64,000 bases of DNA from Myxococcales bacterium (GCA_016707895.1 JADJGV010000011.1:248001-312000), one strand, 5' to 3'. Numbered from the stretch's first letter, positions 17,029-25,926 are shown. Notes: generated by a model not told the origin, from the sequence alone. Numbers and translations: made by a program.

Positions 17029-17606
17029 CCGTCGTGCGCCGCTGGTTGGTCGTCGCCGCCTGTGCGCTCGCCGTGCCGACCGCGGCGCGGGCCGAGCCGG
17101 TCGTCTACCAGCCGCAGCCGACCACGGTCGGGTGCGCGGCGGCGGCGGCGGCCATGGTCGCCAGCCACCTCGGCGTCGCCACCGACGCCCGCGAGCTCTT
17201 GCGCACGCTGCCGGTGTTCGCCGACGGCGTGTCGATCTACGACGTCGAGGTCGAGCTCGAGCGCCGCGGGCTGCGGGCCGCGACCTGGTCGAGCGACGCA
17301 CGTGAGCTGCGGGCGCTGCTGGCCGCCACGCCGGTGATCATCGCAGTGACCGACGGTCGCAAGCACACGGTGGTCGCCACCGGCTTCGATCGCGACGGCC
17401 TCGACGTGCTCGATCCCGGCGCGCCAGGCCGCAGGCGGGTCGACTGGGACGAGCTCGCGCGGACCTGGCCGGCCGCTGGCTTCCAGGTGCTGGTGGTGTG
17501 GCGCCCATCGCAGCCGCCGACGCTGTCGCCGCGGCTGTTCGCCCGGGCCGTGCGCGCCGACGGGGTGTATCGCCGCGAGGCCCGGCGACGGCGCGCGCGT
17601 CGGTGA
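17025..17606 (+). CDS. C39-like cysteine peptidase, exported
   Basis: Encodes 193 aa from the GTG at 17025, which overlaps the collagen-like gene's stop in a GTGA tetranucleotide. The start opens a good signal peptide (RRWLVVAACALAVPTAARA|EP). The mature protein has the C39 layout: oxyanion Gln31, then six residues later Cys37 in VGCAAAAAAMV, the His in RKHTVVATGF (His114) and the Asp in LDPG (Asp130). C39 domains in ABC transporters cut Gly-Gly leader peptides in the cytoplasm. This one is free-standing and secreted, so it is a papain-like peptidase of unknown target. Translational coupling suggests it may process or remodel the collagen-like protein, which is inference. Confidence 0.8.
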   Translation: MTVVRRWLVVAACALAVPTAARAEPVVYQPQPTTVGCAAAAAAMVASHLGVATDARELLRTLPVFADGVSIYDVEVELERRGLRAATWSSDARELRALLAATPVIIAVTDGRKHTVVATGFDRDGLDVLDPGAPGRRRVDWDELARTWPAAGFQVLVVWRPSQPPTLSPRLFARAVRADGVYRREARRRRARR

Positions 17607-17802
17607 CCACGCGGCCGGGTCCGCAGGTGGCGCCTCGAGTGGCCAGGTCACGCGACCCGGGCCGACGCGGCTAACCGATCAGCCAGGCCAGCCGCGCCGC
17701 CGGCCAGCCGCGCCGCGCCGCATCAGCAAGGTCCGGAGATCAGTGGGCGCCCGCGCCGCGCCAGCCCGGCACGGACCGTGCTCATGGTCGCCGGCAACAC
17801 CC

Positions 17803-19974
17803 ATGAAGACTCAGACCCTGCTTCGCTTCACCTTCGGCGCCCTGATCGGGGTGACCGCGTGTACGGACATCGATGACGGCAAGCGCGCGGAGAGCGACGT
17901 CAAGGGCGGCGCCGACGGCAAGGCCGAGGCCTGGGGGTCGGCCGACAACCCCGCCCTGTTCAGCGAGTCGCTCGAGTTCCGCATCGCCGAGCTGCCGATG
18001 GCCGGCCAGGCGACCAACGTCCCGTGGGCCGGCAACTACTGGCCGGTCTACAAGGACAGCATCAACGACAAGTGGGCCGGCGCCAGCTCGGAGTCGCCGT
18101 CGACCAAGTACGGCCGCGCGTTCAACGTCACCGGCGTCGAGGACGCGGTGTCGCGGTACCACGGCATCGACGCCCAGTCGTCGCGCACCGCCTGCACCAC
18201 CGACGCGCAGTGCAACGCGCAGATCGGTGAGAGCTGCGCCATCCGCCCGGGCCAGACCAATGGCCGCTGCATCCCGACCTGGTGGGGCATCTGCCACGCC
18301 TGGACCCCGGCCGCGATCCTCCTGCCCGAGCCCAAGCACGCCGTCACCTACAACGGCGTCGACTTCAAGGTGCAGGACATCAAGGCGCTGCTCACGCTGG
18401 TCCACAACAGCACCAACACCAAGTTCGTCTCGCTCCGCTGCAACACCGACGCCCAGGGCACCCCGGGCATCAACTACGACAACTACGGTCGGCCGCAGGG
18501 CGGCGACGCCTCGTGCAAGGACACCAACCCCGGCACCTACCACCTCTTGCTCACCAACTACCTGGGCAAGCAGGGCGCGTCGTTCGCCGAGGACCGCACG
18601 TTCGACGACGAGGTGTGGAACCAGCCGCTGCGCGCGTACCGCATCACGGCGCAGACCGAGGTGTCGGCGCTCGAGGCCAACAAGCTGATCGGCGTGACCC
18701 CGCAGGGCGGCACCACCACCGAGCAGACCGGCTCGGTCGCCAAGAACGCGTGGGTCCAGCTCGGCACCTTCCCGGTGACCGCGAACTCGAACTTCACGGT
18801 CGCGATGACCGGCACCGGCGACGCCGACCTCTACGTCAAGTTTGGCGCTCAGCCGACCGCCGCCGCGTACGACTGCCGCCCCTACGGCGGTGACTCCAAC
18901 GAGACCTGCAACCTGACGGTCCCGGCCGGCGCCACCCAGGCGTTCGTCGCAGTGCTCGGCTACAGCGACACCGCCGCGACCTACACCGCCAAGATCACCT
19001 CGGGCGGCGCGATCCCGACCACCTACGTCTTCAACGACAAGGCCGCGAAGCTCTACAAGGTCCACACCGACGTCGACTACATCTCGGAGTCGCCGGCCGG
19101 CACCGACGGCAACCTCGCCTCGACGATCGACCGCTACACCCACACCGACCGCTACGACTACATCCTCGAGGTCGACGCCGCGGGCAAGATCATCGGCGGC
19201 GAGTGGCTCGGCGAGTCGAAGAAGGCCCACCCGGACTTCGTCTGGCTGCCCTACAGCGTGCGCGGCAGCTCGGTGGCGGGCGGCAAGATCACCTACGCCA
19301 ACGTGAAGGCCATCTACGACCTGTCGATGAGCGACGGCCAGCCGCCGGTCACCGGCGGTGACAAGGTGGTCGAGGAGTCGGGCGCGATCGCCAAGGCGGC
19401 GTGGAAGCAGCTCGGCCCGTACAACGTCGCGGCCGGCTCGACCCTGACCGCGGTGATGACCGGCGACGGCGACGCCGACCTCTACGTCCGCAAGAGCGCG
19501 GCGCCGACCGCCGCCAGCTACGACTGCCGCCCCTACCGCGACGGCACCAACGAGGAGTGCTCGATCGTCGGCCCGGCCACCGTCTACGTCGGCGTGAACG
19601 GCTACGCGGCGACCTCGAACTACGCCCTCAAGATCACCTACAAGGAGGGCACCGGCGCCCCGCCGGTCGAGCCGCCGCCGGCCACGGTCGTCCACCTCGA
19701 CACCACCGGCTCGGTGGCCCAGGGCGAGATGAAGCTCTTCACGATGAACGTCATCGCCGGCAAGAAGATCGTCATCCGCACCACCGCGCCGAGCGACGTC
19801 GACCTCTACATCATGATGGGCGCGGCCCCGACCACCAGCGCGTACACGATGAAGGCGTACACCTCGTCGGGCAACGAGACCATCGCGTACACGCCGACCT
19901 CGAACGGCACCCTGCAGATCGGCGTCCACGGCTACGCGGCGTCGACCTTCACGCTCAAGACCGCCAACAACTGA
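17803..19974 (+). CDS. Secreted transglutaminase-elicitor lipoprotein with three PPC domains
   Basis: Encodes 723 aa. Lipobox GVTAC (Cys20) is followed by a short linker with GGADGKAEA. The catalytic region (about 50-290) carries WWGICHAWTPAAILLPEP, matching the transglutaminase elicitor family known from Phytophthora and some bacteria. The candidate nucleophile is Cys164, followed by His165. It contains several cysteine pairs (TACTTDAQC, ESCAIRP). Three bacterial pre-peptidase C-terminal (PPC) domains follow at about 307-402, 524-615 and 633-723, with the paired motif DADLYV(K/R) then YDCRPY in the first two and DVDLYIMM in the third. PPC domains are typical of secreted hydrolases. A protein-crosslinking or amide-cleaving role outside the cell is likely. 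Confidence 0.88.
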   Translation: MKTQTLLRFTFGALIGVTACTDIDDGKRAESDVKGGADGKAEAWGSADNPALFSESLEFRIAELPMAGQATNVPWAGNYWPVYKDSINDKWAGASSESPSTKYGRAFNVTGVEDAVSRYHGIDAQSSRTACTTDAQCNAQIGESCAIRPGQTNGRCIPTWWGICHAWTPAAILLPEPKHAVTYNGVDFKVQDIKALLTLVHNSTNTKFVSLRCNTDAQGTPGINYDNYGRPQGGDASCKDTNPGTYHLLLTNYLGKQGASFAEDRTFDDEVWNQPLRAYRITAQTEVSALEANKLIGVTPQGGTTTEQTGSVAKNAWVQLGTFPVTANSNFTVAMTGTGDADLYVKFGAQPTAAAYDCRPYGGDSNETCNLTVPAGATQAFVAVLGYSDTAATYTAKITSGGAIPTTYVFNDKAAKLYKVHTDVDYISESPAGTDGNLASTIDRYTHTDRYDYILEVDAAGKIIGGEWLGESKKAHPDFVWLPYSVRGSSVAGGKITYANVKAIYDLSMSDGQPPVTGGDKVVEESGAIAKAAWKQLGPYNVAAGSTLTAVMTGDGDADLYVRKSAAPTAASYDCRPYRDGTNEECSIVGPATVYVGVNGYAATSNYALKITYKEGTGAPPVEPPPATVVHLDTTGSVAQGEMKLFTMNVIAGKKIVIRTTAPSDVDLYIMMGAAPTTSAYTMKAYTSSGNETIAYTPTSNGTLQIGVHGYAASTFTLKTANN

Positions 19975-19997
19975 GCTCCAGCCACCGATGTCGGTGC

Positions 19998-20029
19998 GAC
20001 GGCCCGGGCGACCGGGCCGTCGGCATTTT
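19998..20029. terminator. Intrinsic terminator between convergent genes
   Basis: GACGGCCCGG pairs perfectly with CCGGGCCGTC around a 4-base loop, followed by GGCATTTT. It sits 24 bases after the transglutaminase stop and just before the convergent lipoprotein stop at 20039. Confidence 0.8.
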
Positions 20030-20038
20030 CGGCGGCGA

Positions 20039-21322
20039 TCAGCGCGAGCGGGTGAACCACCGGGCGTCGGGCGGGGCCGGCAGCGGCAGCGCGTCGATCC
20101 ACACCCCGGCGCCAGCCTGCGCGCGGAAGCCGGCGTAGCTGGCGATCGCCGAGGTGTCGATCACCGCCAGGTGGTCGAGCGGCAGGCCGGCGACGTCGAA
20201 CGGCGCGGGCAGCGTCGGCAACGTCACCGCGGTGGTGTCGGGCGGGGCGATCACCCGCCAGGCCGCCACCACGTTCTCGAGCGCGTCGACCTCCTGGAAG
20301 TCGACGACGACGGCGTCGGGGGTGCCGGCGCCGTCGGTGGTCCAGGTGACGGTCGCGCCGGCCTGGCTCGGCGTCGTGACCTCGGGCAAGGTCGGCGTCA
20401 CGTCCACCGGCGCGGCCTCGGTCAGCGTCGGCCGCAGCGCGATCAACTGGTCGCGGTCGAACACGCTGGTGCCGAGCGTCACCTCGAGCGCGGCCGTGTC
20501 GCCGTAGCCGGCCGGCGCCGGGAACGCCCCCTGCGCCGCGCCGCCCGCGACCGCGACGTTGAGCAGCGTGGCCTGGTGCGCGGGGGCGCCGCCGACCAGC
20601 AGGCGTCGGCGCAGCGTCGCCCGGCCGGCGTTCGGGGGCACGCCGACGAAGTCGACGGTGGCGGTGGTGCCCGCGACCCACGCGCCGGTCACCGCGAGCG
20701 GCACGCCCGCCGTCGGCGTCACCGCCGGCGCGATCAGGTACGCCAACCCGGCGGCGGTGCGCGAGGTCGCCAGCAGCGAGTGGGTCAGCCCGCACCCGCG
20801 CCCGAACGTCGCGGCGACGGTCGGGACGCCGGCAGTGCCGCGCAGGCACGGGCCGCCGACGGCGTAGCTGCTGGCGCCGCTGAGCGCTGGCAGCGTCACC
20901 GCCACCGGCTGATCGAGCGCGACGTCGCCCGGCCCGAAGACCAGGTCGTCGCCGTCCTCGACGGCGAGCATGGTCACCAACACCACGCCGTCCCAGCCCA
21001 CGGTGACGCTGCCGCCGACCTCGACCGCGCCGACCACCACGCCGCTGGCGTCGGGCTGGGCCTGCCCCGTCAGGCTGCCGTCGGGGGCCACGAAGAACAC
21101 CGTCGCCGTCGGATCGGGCGCACCGTCGCCGGCCTGGGACCGGACGTGGACCGTCACCGTGGCGAGCGCCGCGTCGGAGGACGGCGCGTCGACCGGGGCG
21201 TCGTCGAGCGCGGCCGCGTCGACGCGCGGGGCGTCGCCGGCCCCGGCGTCGGCGATCGGGGAGTTCGGCGAGTCGCAGGCCGCGAGGCCCAGGCACACCA
21301 GCACGCAGGCGCGGGAGCTCAT
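20039..21322 (-). CDS. Secreted lipoprotein with DA-rich linker
   Basis: Encodes 427 aa from the ATG at 21322, which starts a lipoprotein signal with lipobox GLAAC (Cys16). The linker is Asp/Ala/Pro-rich (DAPRVDAAALDDAPVDAP), a style common to myxobacterial lipoproteins. The rest is beta-rich with Ig-like strands (TVTVHVRSQAGDG, ATVTWTTDGAG), suggesting carboxypeptidase-regulatory or fibronectin-like modules. Only a few cysteines (GGPCLRG and GRGCGLTH) are present. No enzyme motif is recognised. Expected to be exposed at a membrane surface. Confidence 0.72.
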   Translation of the reverse strand: MSSRACVLVCLGLAACDSPNSPIADAGAGDAPRVDAAALDDAPVDAPSSDAALATVTVHVRSQAGDGAPDPTATVFFVAPDGSLTGQAQPDASGVVVGAVEVGGSVTVGWDGVVLVTMLAVEDGDDLVFGPGDVALDQPVAVTLPALSGASSYAVGGPCLRGTAGVPTVAATFGRGCGLTHSLLATSRTAAGLAYLIAPAVTPTAGVPLAVTGAWVAGTTATVDFVGVPPNAGRATLRRRLLVGGAPAHQATLLNVAVAGGAAQGAFPAPAGYGDTAALEVTLGTSVFDRDQLIALRPTLTEAAPVDVTPTLPEVTTPSQAGATVTWTTDGAGTPDAVVVDFQEVDALENVVAAWRVIAPPDTTAVTLPTLPAPFDVAGLPLDHLAVIDTSAIASYAGFRAQAGAGVWIDALPLPAPPDARWFTRSR

Positions 21323-21363
21323 GCACCGTAGGCCCGGCGCCGGCGGTTTGTGACCAGGCCGCG

Positions 21364-22092
21364 TCACGGCGCCACCGTCGCGGCGCGGATCACGTCGAGG
21401 GCGCGGTCGGGATCGCATCCGTAGATGCCGGCGCCCCAGGCGCCGTTGGCCTCGACCACCGCCCAGCGCCCGTCGGCGAGCAGGCCGACGTCGAGCGCCA
21501 GCGCCCGCGGCGTGGTCGCCGGCGCCTGGGCCAGGGCCTGCGTCGCGAAGGCGATCGCCGCGGCCAGCTCGTCGGCCGGCGCGGCGTAGTCGACGTCGCG
21601 GGCCAGCGCGCCGTCGCGCAGGTACGGCGACGCGGTCGCGACCTCGCCGTCCAGGCAGAAGCAGCGGTACTCGCTACGCCAGCGCACCGGCTCGGCGATC
21701 AGCACCGGCGCCGCCGGATCCAAGTCGGGCGGCAGCGCGGCGCCGCTGGCGTACACCGCCGCGGCGAACGACTTGTCGTTGGGCGGCTTCACGAACGCCG
21801 GCGCGGTCGACGCCCGCGCCGCCGCCACGGTCGCCAGCTCGATCCGGCGGTGGCGCAGCGTCGGCGACAGCGCCGGCAGCCAGTCGATCGGCGGCTCGAG
21901 CAGCGCGCGCCCGACCGCGGCGGCGATCGGCGGGCCGTACAGCGCCTCGACGTAGATCACCGCGTCGGGGTCGGGCAGCGGCGGCACGGTGATGCCGCGC
22001 GCGCGCACGACGTCCCAGCCGCGGGCGATCGCCACGCGCCACAACGCCTGGGCGTCCTCGGTGTGGCGCCCCGACAGGATCAGCGTCGTCAT
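21364..22092 (-). CDS. ATP-grasp enzyme, R2K-clade-like
   Basis: Encodes 242 aa from the ATG at 22092. The N-terminal half has a Rossmann-like nucleotide region (DAVIYVEALYGPP). The middle has FVKPPNDKSFAA, a nucleotide-binding Lys segment. The C-terminal half carries EYRCFCLDGEV and the metal-binding VEANGAWGAGIYG near the C-terminus. This is the pattern of the small R2K ATP-grasp enzymes, which ligate amino acids or peptides and are often tied to peptide tagging or modification. No partner peptide is evident, although the divergent neighbour encodes a small Cys-rich lipoprotein. The family assignment is from motif memory and the substrate is unknown. Confidence 0.78.
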   Translation of the reverse strand: MTTLILSGRHTEDAQALWRVAIARGWDVVRARGITVPPLPDPDAVIYVEALYGPPIAAAVGRALLEPPIDWLPALSPTLRHRRIELATVAAARASTAPAFVKPPNDKSFAAAVYASGAALPPDLDPAAPVLIAEPVRWRSEYRCFCLDGEVATASPYLRDGALARDVDYAAPADELAAAIAFATQALAQAPATTPRALALDVGLLADGRWAVVEANGAWGAGIYGCDPDRALDVIRAATVAP

Positions 22093-22099
22093 GGCGGTC

Positions 22100-22105
22100 A
22101 GCGTA
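22100..22105 (-). promoter_or_regulatory. -10 box of a leaderless transcript (ATP-grasp gene)
   Basis: On the minus strand TACGCT lies seven bases before the ATG at 22092. It sits one base from the opposite-strand box at 22107-22112, so the two divergent promoters are nearly superimposed. Confidence 0.4.
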
Positions 22106-22106
22106 G

Positions 22107-22112
22107 TACAGT
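22107..22112 (+). promoter_or_regulatory. -10 box of a leaderless transcript (small lipoprotein gene)
   Basis: TACAGT is followed by six bases (CGTCCC) and the ATG at 22119. Confidence 0.5.
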
Positions 22113-22118
22113 CGTCCC

Positions 22119-22448
22119 ATGTGGCGCTCCCTGCTCGGCCTCGCGGTGACGTCCGCGATCGTGGCGTGCGGCGACGGCAGCGCCCCGATCGACGCCGCCG
22201 CGATCGACGACGCCGCGATCGACGCCGGCATCGACGGCGCGGCCGTCGACTGCGACGGCGGGTGCGCCGGGGTCGGCGAGGCGTGTGGCAGCTCGGACGT
22301 CGACCTCGACGCCGGCGCCCGGACCTGCGCGCCGGGGCTGGCGTGCTGTTACCCGTGCGGCATCCCCGACTGCGTGGATCGCTGCGTGACGCCGTGCGCG
22401 CCGGGCCCCGGCTGCCAGGAGAGCGGCTGCCCGGGACCGTTCCCGTGA
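22119..22448 (+). CDS. Small Cys-rich lipoprotein
   Basis: Encodes 109 aa. The lipoprotein signal ends in the lipobox IVAC (Cys17). A DA-rich linker (APIDAAAIDDAAIDAG) follows. The C-terminal 55 residues hold about 14 cysteines in motifs such as CDGGCAG, CAPGLACCYPCG and CVDRCVTPC, a compact disulfide module like those repeated in larger myxobacterial surface proteins. No function can be named. It is divergent from the ATP-grasp gene, with 26 bp between the start codons. Confidence 0.75.
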   Translation: MWRSLLGLAVTSAIVACGDGSAPIDAAAIDDAAIDAGIDGAAVDCDGGCAGVGEACGSSDVDLDAGARTCAPGLACCYPCGIPDCVDRCVTPCAPGPGCQESGCPGPFP

Positions 22449-22455
22449 GCTGCGG

Positions 22456-22485
22456 GCGCGGCGATCGATAGGCCGCGCGCGGGTT
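22456..22485 (+). terminator. Weak candidate terminator after the small lipoprotein
   Basis: GCGCGGC pairs with GCCGCGC at 22472-22478 across a short AT-containing loop, followed by GCGGGTTT. The T-run is short. Confidence 0.3.
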
Positions 22486-22544
22486 TCGGCGATCGTCGCG
22501 ACGCGCGGGAAGAAGCGCCGGGCCGTGCGTTCCGGTGCTGAACC

Positions 22545-24908
22545 ATGGCGCACGACCTCGCGACCGCCGCGCTCGATCCCGATCTCTCGACCACCGCCGA
22601 GGCCCGCCGCACGCCGCCCGGCAAGGCGTCGATGACCCAGCGGATGCCGGCCTCGGCGCGCGCGATCGCCCGCGCGGTCGCCGCCGCGATGGCCCCGGCG
22701 CCCGACGCCGACGCCCACGTCGATCGCGCGCTCGGCGGGTCCGGCCAGCCGCTCCCCGACGGCGTACGCGATCGCTTCGAGCGCTCGCTCGGCGTCGATC
22801 TCGGCGGCGTGCGGGTCCACCAGGGCGGCGCCGCCGCGACCGCCGCCGCCGCGGTCGGCGCCCGGGCCTTCGCGTTCGGCGACGACGTGGTCATGGGCGC
22901 CGGCGAGTACGCCCCCGACACCGCCGAGGGCGCCCACCTGCTGGCCCACGAGGTCGCGCACACGGTGCAGCAGCGCGGCAGCGCCGCGGCGCCGCAGTAC
23001 AAGCTCACGACGACGATGCCGGGCGACGCCGCCGAGGTCGAGGCCGATCGCGCGGCCGCGGCGATGGTCGCCGGCGATCCGTTCGCGATCGGCGCCGTCG
23101 GCACGTCGGTGGCGCGGATCGCCCGCTGGGCCGACGATCGCGGCGCGCGCGCGGTGCTCGCCGCGATCGAGCGCGCCGACCTGCCGGCGATCCGCCAGCT
23201 CATCCTGGCGCTCGAGACCGCGCGGGCCAGCAACACGCCGGCGGTCGAACTCGGCGACCGCACGATGCCGGTGGCGATCGCCGACCTCCACGAGCTCGAG
23301 GTCCGCGCCCGGGCCCGCTTCGCCACGCTCGACCACGCCGCCCCCGGCGCGCAGTCGCGCGACGGCGTCCCCGACGCGAGCCTCGACCACGGCCCCGCGC
23401 CGGCCAGCGCCGAGCAGGCCGACGGCGCGCCGGCGTCGCATTCGCCTGGACCGCAGGGCGGCGCCCACGGCCAGGGCTCCGGCCTGCAGATCCGCGAGCG
23501 GTTCCGTCAGGAGTTCGATCTGATGGCTGGCGGTCGCCCGCTGGCCGGCGGCTGGTTGACGCTGCGCAGCGCCCGCATCCGCATCGAGGTGTACGACGAG
23601 CAGACCCCCGCCGCCTCGGGCAACGGCGAACGCACACAGGTCGTCCTGCCGTCGCCGACGACCCGCCGGGTCCGCGCGGGTCGCCCGGCCGCCCCCGCGT
23701 CGGTCGGCGGCCAGGTCGAGTTCCCGCGATTCGCGCCCGGCGAGTGGCACGGCGCGGTCGATCACCTGCAGGCGCGCACCAACTTCGCGCCGTCGCTGTC
23801 GCTCGCGCGCGAGGGCGAGGTCATGACCGGGAACATCGGCGTCGGGACGGTGCAGGTCCGCGGCCGCCCCTTCGCGTGGGGGCCCGAGACCAGCTTCGAG
23901 TGCCCGATCCGGCTGATCGAGCGCGCCCGCAACGGCTCCTCGGGCGCCGCCGAGTGGCGGATCGCCGAGCTGCGGCCCACGTTCCACGCCGGCCCGGTCC
24001 AGCTCCCCGGCTTCGACTCGTTCGTGCGCGTGTCGCTCGAGCTGTCGCTCGGCCCGAACCTCGAACGCATCGGCGCCTGGCTCGCCGAGCACGGCGTCCA
24101 GGTCGGCAACGCCGTGGTGCGCCGCGCGGAGCAAGCGACCGCGAACGCCGCCGCCAACGCCACCGAGCACGCCGCCGAGCGCGGCGCCGCCAACACCGCC
24201 GAGAACGCCGCCGAGCGTGGCGCCTCCAACGCCACCGCCAACGCCACCGAGCACGCCGCCGAGCGCGGCGCCGCCAACGCCACCGCCAACGCCACCGAGC
24301 ACGCCGCCGAGCGCGGCGCCGCCAACGCCACGGCCAACGCCACCGAGCAGGCGGCGCTGCGCGGCGGCGGCGAGGCGGCGCTCGAGGGCGGCGCCCGGGC
24401 TGGCGCGCGGGGCGTCGCGGCGCGCGGCGTCGCGGCGCTCGGCGCGGTCGCCGAGGTGCTCGGCTTCCTCGACCTGCCGCTGCAGGTGACGATCTGGAAC
24501 GTCTGGATGTGGCACCACGCGTGGGAGTCGGGGCAGCGCGACGCCGCGCTCGCGCGACGCGTCCAGCACGACCTGTTCGACTGCTGCATGTCGTACGCGC
24601 AGGTGATGACCGGCGGCGCGCCCCGCGGTGGCCGCCCCGGCGCCGACGGTGCCCACGCGGCCGAGCAGCGCATCGCGCGGGCGGTCGCCGCCGGCTACAC
24701 CCGCGAGCAGATCTTCGAGGCCACGCGCACCTACCAGTTCGCCGGCCGCTACGGCCTGCCGGCCTGGTACCAGCAGGCCTACGTCGAGATGGCGCCGCGG
24801 GCCCGCGCCGCCGCCGGCCAACAGCAGGGCTTCCTCGACGTGGTCGGCGCGGCGATCGACGCGGTCGATCAGGGCGGCTACGGCTACCGCGCGTTCGGCG
24901 GCTGGTGA
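22545..24908 (+). CDS. DUF4157 (eCIS core) protein with 16-residue repeats
   Basis: Encodes 787 aa. Residues about 66-145 match the DUF4157/eCIS-core domain: GQPLPDGVRDRFERSLG, VRVHQGG and the zincin-like motif LLAHEVAHTVQQRG (HEVAH at 135-139). This domain is found in proteins loaded into or co-encoded with extracellular contractile injection systems and in other secreted toxin-like proteins. After a middle beta-rich region (about 310-510) there are about five 16-residue repeats of the type NATANATEHAAERGAA (about 531-605). The end is helical and aromatic (TIWNVWMWHHAW), with a small Cys pair. It has no signal peptide, as expected for an injected or phage-tail-like-delivered protein. No injection-system structural genes are in the window. 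Toxicity is unproven. Confidence 0.85.
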   Translation: MAHDLATAALDPDLSTTAEARRTPPGKASMTQRMPASARAIARAVAAAMAPAPDADAHVDRALGGSGQPLPDGVRDRFERSLGVDLGGVRVHQGGAAATAAAAVGARAFAFGDDVVMGAGEYAPDTAEGAHLLAHEVAHTVQQRGSAAAPQYKLTTTMPGDAAEVEADRAAAAMVAGDPFAIGAVGTSVARIARWADDRGARAVLAAIERADLPAIRQLILALETARASNTPAVELGDRTMPVAIADLHELEVRARARFATLDHAAPGAQSRDGVPDASLDHGPAPASAEQADGAPASHSPGPQGGAHGQGSGLQIRERFRQEFDLMAGGRPLAGGWLTLRSARIRIEVYDEQTPAASGNGERTQVVLPSPTTRRVRAGRPAAPASVGGQVEFPRFAPGEWHGAVDHLQARTNFAPSLSLAREGEVMTGNIGVGTVQVRGRPFAWGPETSFECPIRLIERARNGSSGAAEWRIAELRPTFHAGPVQLPGFDSFVRVSLELSLGPNLERIGAWLAEHGVQVGNAVVRRAEQATANAAANATEHAAERGAANTAENAAERGASNATANATEHAAERGAANATANATEHAAERGAANATANATEQAALRGGGEAALEGGARAGARGVAARGVAALGAVAEVLGFLDLPLQVTIWNVWMWHHAWESGQRDAALARRVQHDLFDCCMSYAQVMTGGAPRGGRPGADGAHAAEQRIARAVAAGYTREQIFEATRTYQFAGRYGLPAWYQQAYVEMAPRARAAAGQQQGFLDVVGAAIDAVDQGGYGYRAFGGW
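24138..24360 (+). repeat. 48-bp coding repeats in the DUF4157 gene
   Basis: Tandem 48-bp units encode Asn/Ala/Thr/Glu-rich 16-mers. The last three copies are almost identical in nucleotide sequence, and the second unit is degenerate and shortened. The near-identity implies recent expansion and likely length variation between strains. Confidence 0.85.
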
Positions 24909-24918
24909 GCGCGGCCGG

Positions 24919-25926
24919 TCACCGCGCGTCGGCGCGCAGCTGCGAGCGCAGCCGCTCGGGCGTGGTGCCGGTCCAGTCGTGGAACGCGCGGATGAACGAG
25001 TTGGGATCCTCGAAGCCGAGCAAGAACGAGATCTCGGCGCCGGCCATGCCGGTGGCGCCGAGGTAGTAGCGCGCCAGGCCCTCGCGGGTGGCGTCGAGCA
25101 CCTGCTGGAAGCTGGTGCCCTCGTCCTGCAGGCGCCGCTGCAGCGTGCGCGCGCTCACGCCCAGCCGCTGCGCGACGTCGGCCACCGCGCCGCGGCCACC
25201 CGGCAACAGCTCGAGCAGCGCCGCCCGCACCCGCTCGCCGGCGGAGGCGCCCGCGTCGAGCTCGGCCAGGCGGCGCCGCAGCTCGGGCTCGAAGAAGCTC
25301 CACATGCCGGCGCGCGCCGTGAGGAACGGCGCCCGCGCGTCGGCTGCGGCCAGCGTCATCGACACCACCGGCGCCGGCGTCACCGCCACGCCGAACGCGC
25401 GCGCCACCTCGGCCGCCGGCTCGAACCGGTGCGGCGACGTCACCGCCAGCGGCACCACCGCGCGCCGGGTGCCGAGCCGCGCCAGCTGCAGGCAGCACGC
25501 GAGCTCGAACGCGTACAGCATCGGCGGTGGCACCACCGGCGCCGCGGTCCACTCGATGCCGATCGTCGTCGAGGCCGGCCCGACGTCGACGTGCAGCGCC
25601 ACCGGCGCGCACAGCCGCTTGTAGCGGGCCAGCCGCGCCGCCGCCGCGTCGAAGTCGTCGCTGCACATCGCCGCGAACACCGGCGGGTCGAACATCTCGA
25701 ACGACATCGCCTGGCCGGCGCGCAGCGCCAGCAGCGGATCGCCGGACTCGTCGTGGAACGCGGCGAGCAGCCGCGCGAACTCATCGGCGTGCAGCGTGGC
25801 GTTGTCGCGGGCGAGCAGATCCTCGGGCAGCGCCGCCCGCCGCAGCACGTCGGCCGGCGCGACGCCGAACGCGTGCATGAGCAGGCGCCACGCCGGGCTG
25901 ACCGGGTATGCGCTGGAGGGCAACAT
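24919..25926 (-). CDS. AraC-family transcriptional regulator
   Basis: Encodes 335 aa from the ATG at 25926. The C-terminal AraC/XylS helix-turn-helix pair is clear: VADVAQRLGVSARTLQRRLQ and ISFLLGFEDPNSFIRAFHDWTGTTPERLR. The N-terminal 190 residues match the arabinose-binding-like domain of the OruR/Mmp10-type AraC group (LLALRAGQAMSFEMFDP, VDVGPASTTIGIEW). Such regulators usually respond to small organic molecules. It lies divergent from the small barrel gene and molybdenum-hydroxylase operon (26092 onward, 165 bp gap), so that operon is the most likely target. It could equally regulate only itself. Confidence 0.9.
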   Translation of the reverse strand: MLPSSAYPVSPAWRLLMHAFGVAPADVLRRAALPEDLLARDNATLHADEFARLLAAFHDESGDPLLALRAGQAMSFEMFDPPVFAAMCSDDFDAAAARLARYKRLCAPVALHVDVGPASTTIGIEWTAAPVVPPPMLYAFELACCLQLARLGTRRAVVPLAVTSPHRFEPAAEVARAFGVAVTPAPVVSMTLAAADARAPFLTARAGMWSFFEPELRRRLAELDAGASAGERVRAALLELLPGGRGAVADVAQRLGVSARTLQRRLQDEGTSFQQVLDATREGLARYYLGATGMAGAEISFLLGFEDPNSFIRAFHDWTGTTPERLRSQLRADAR

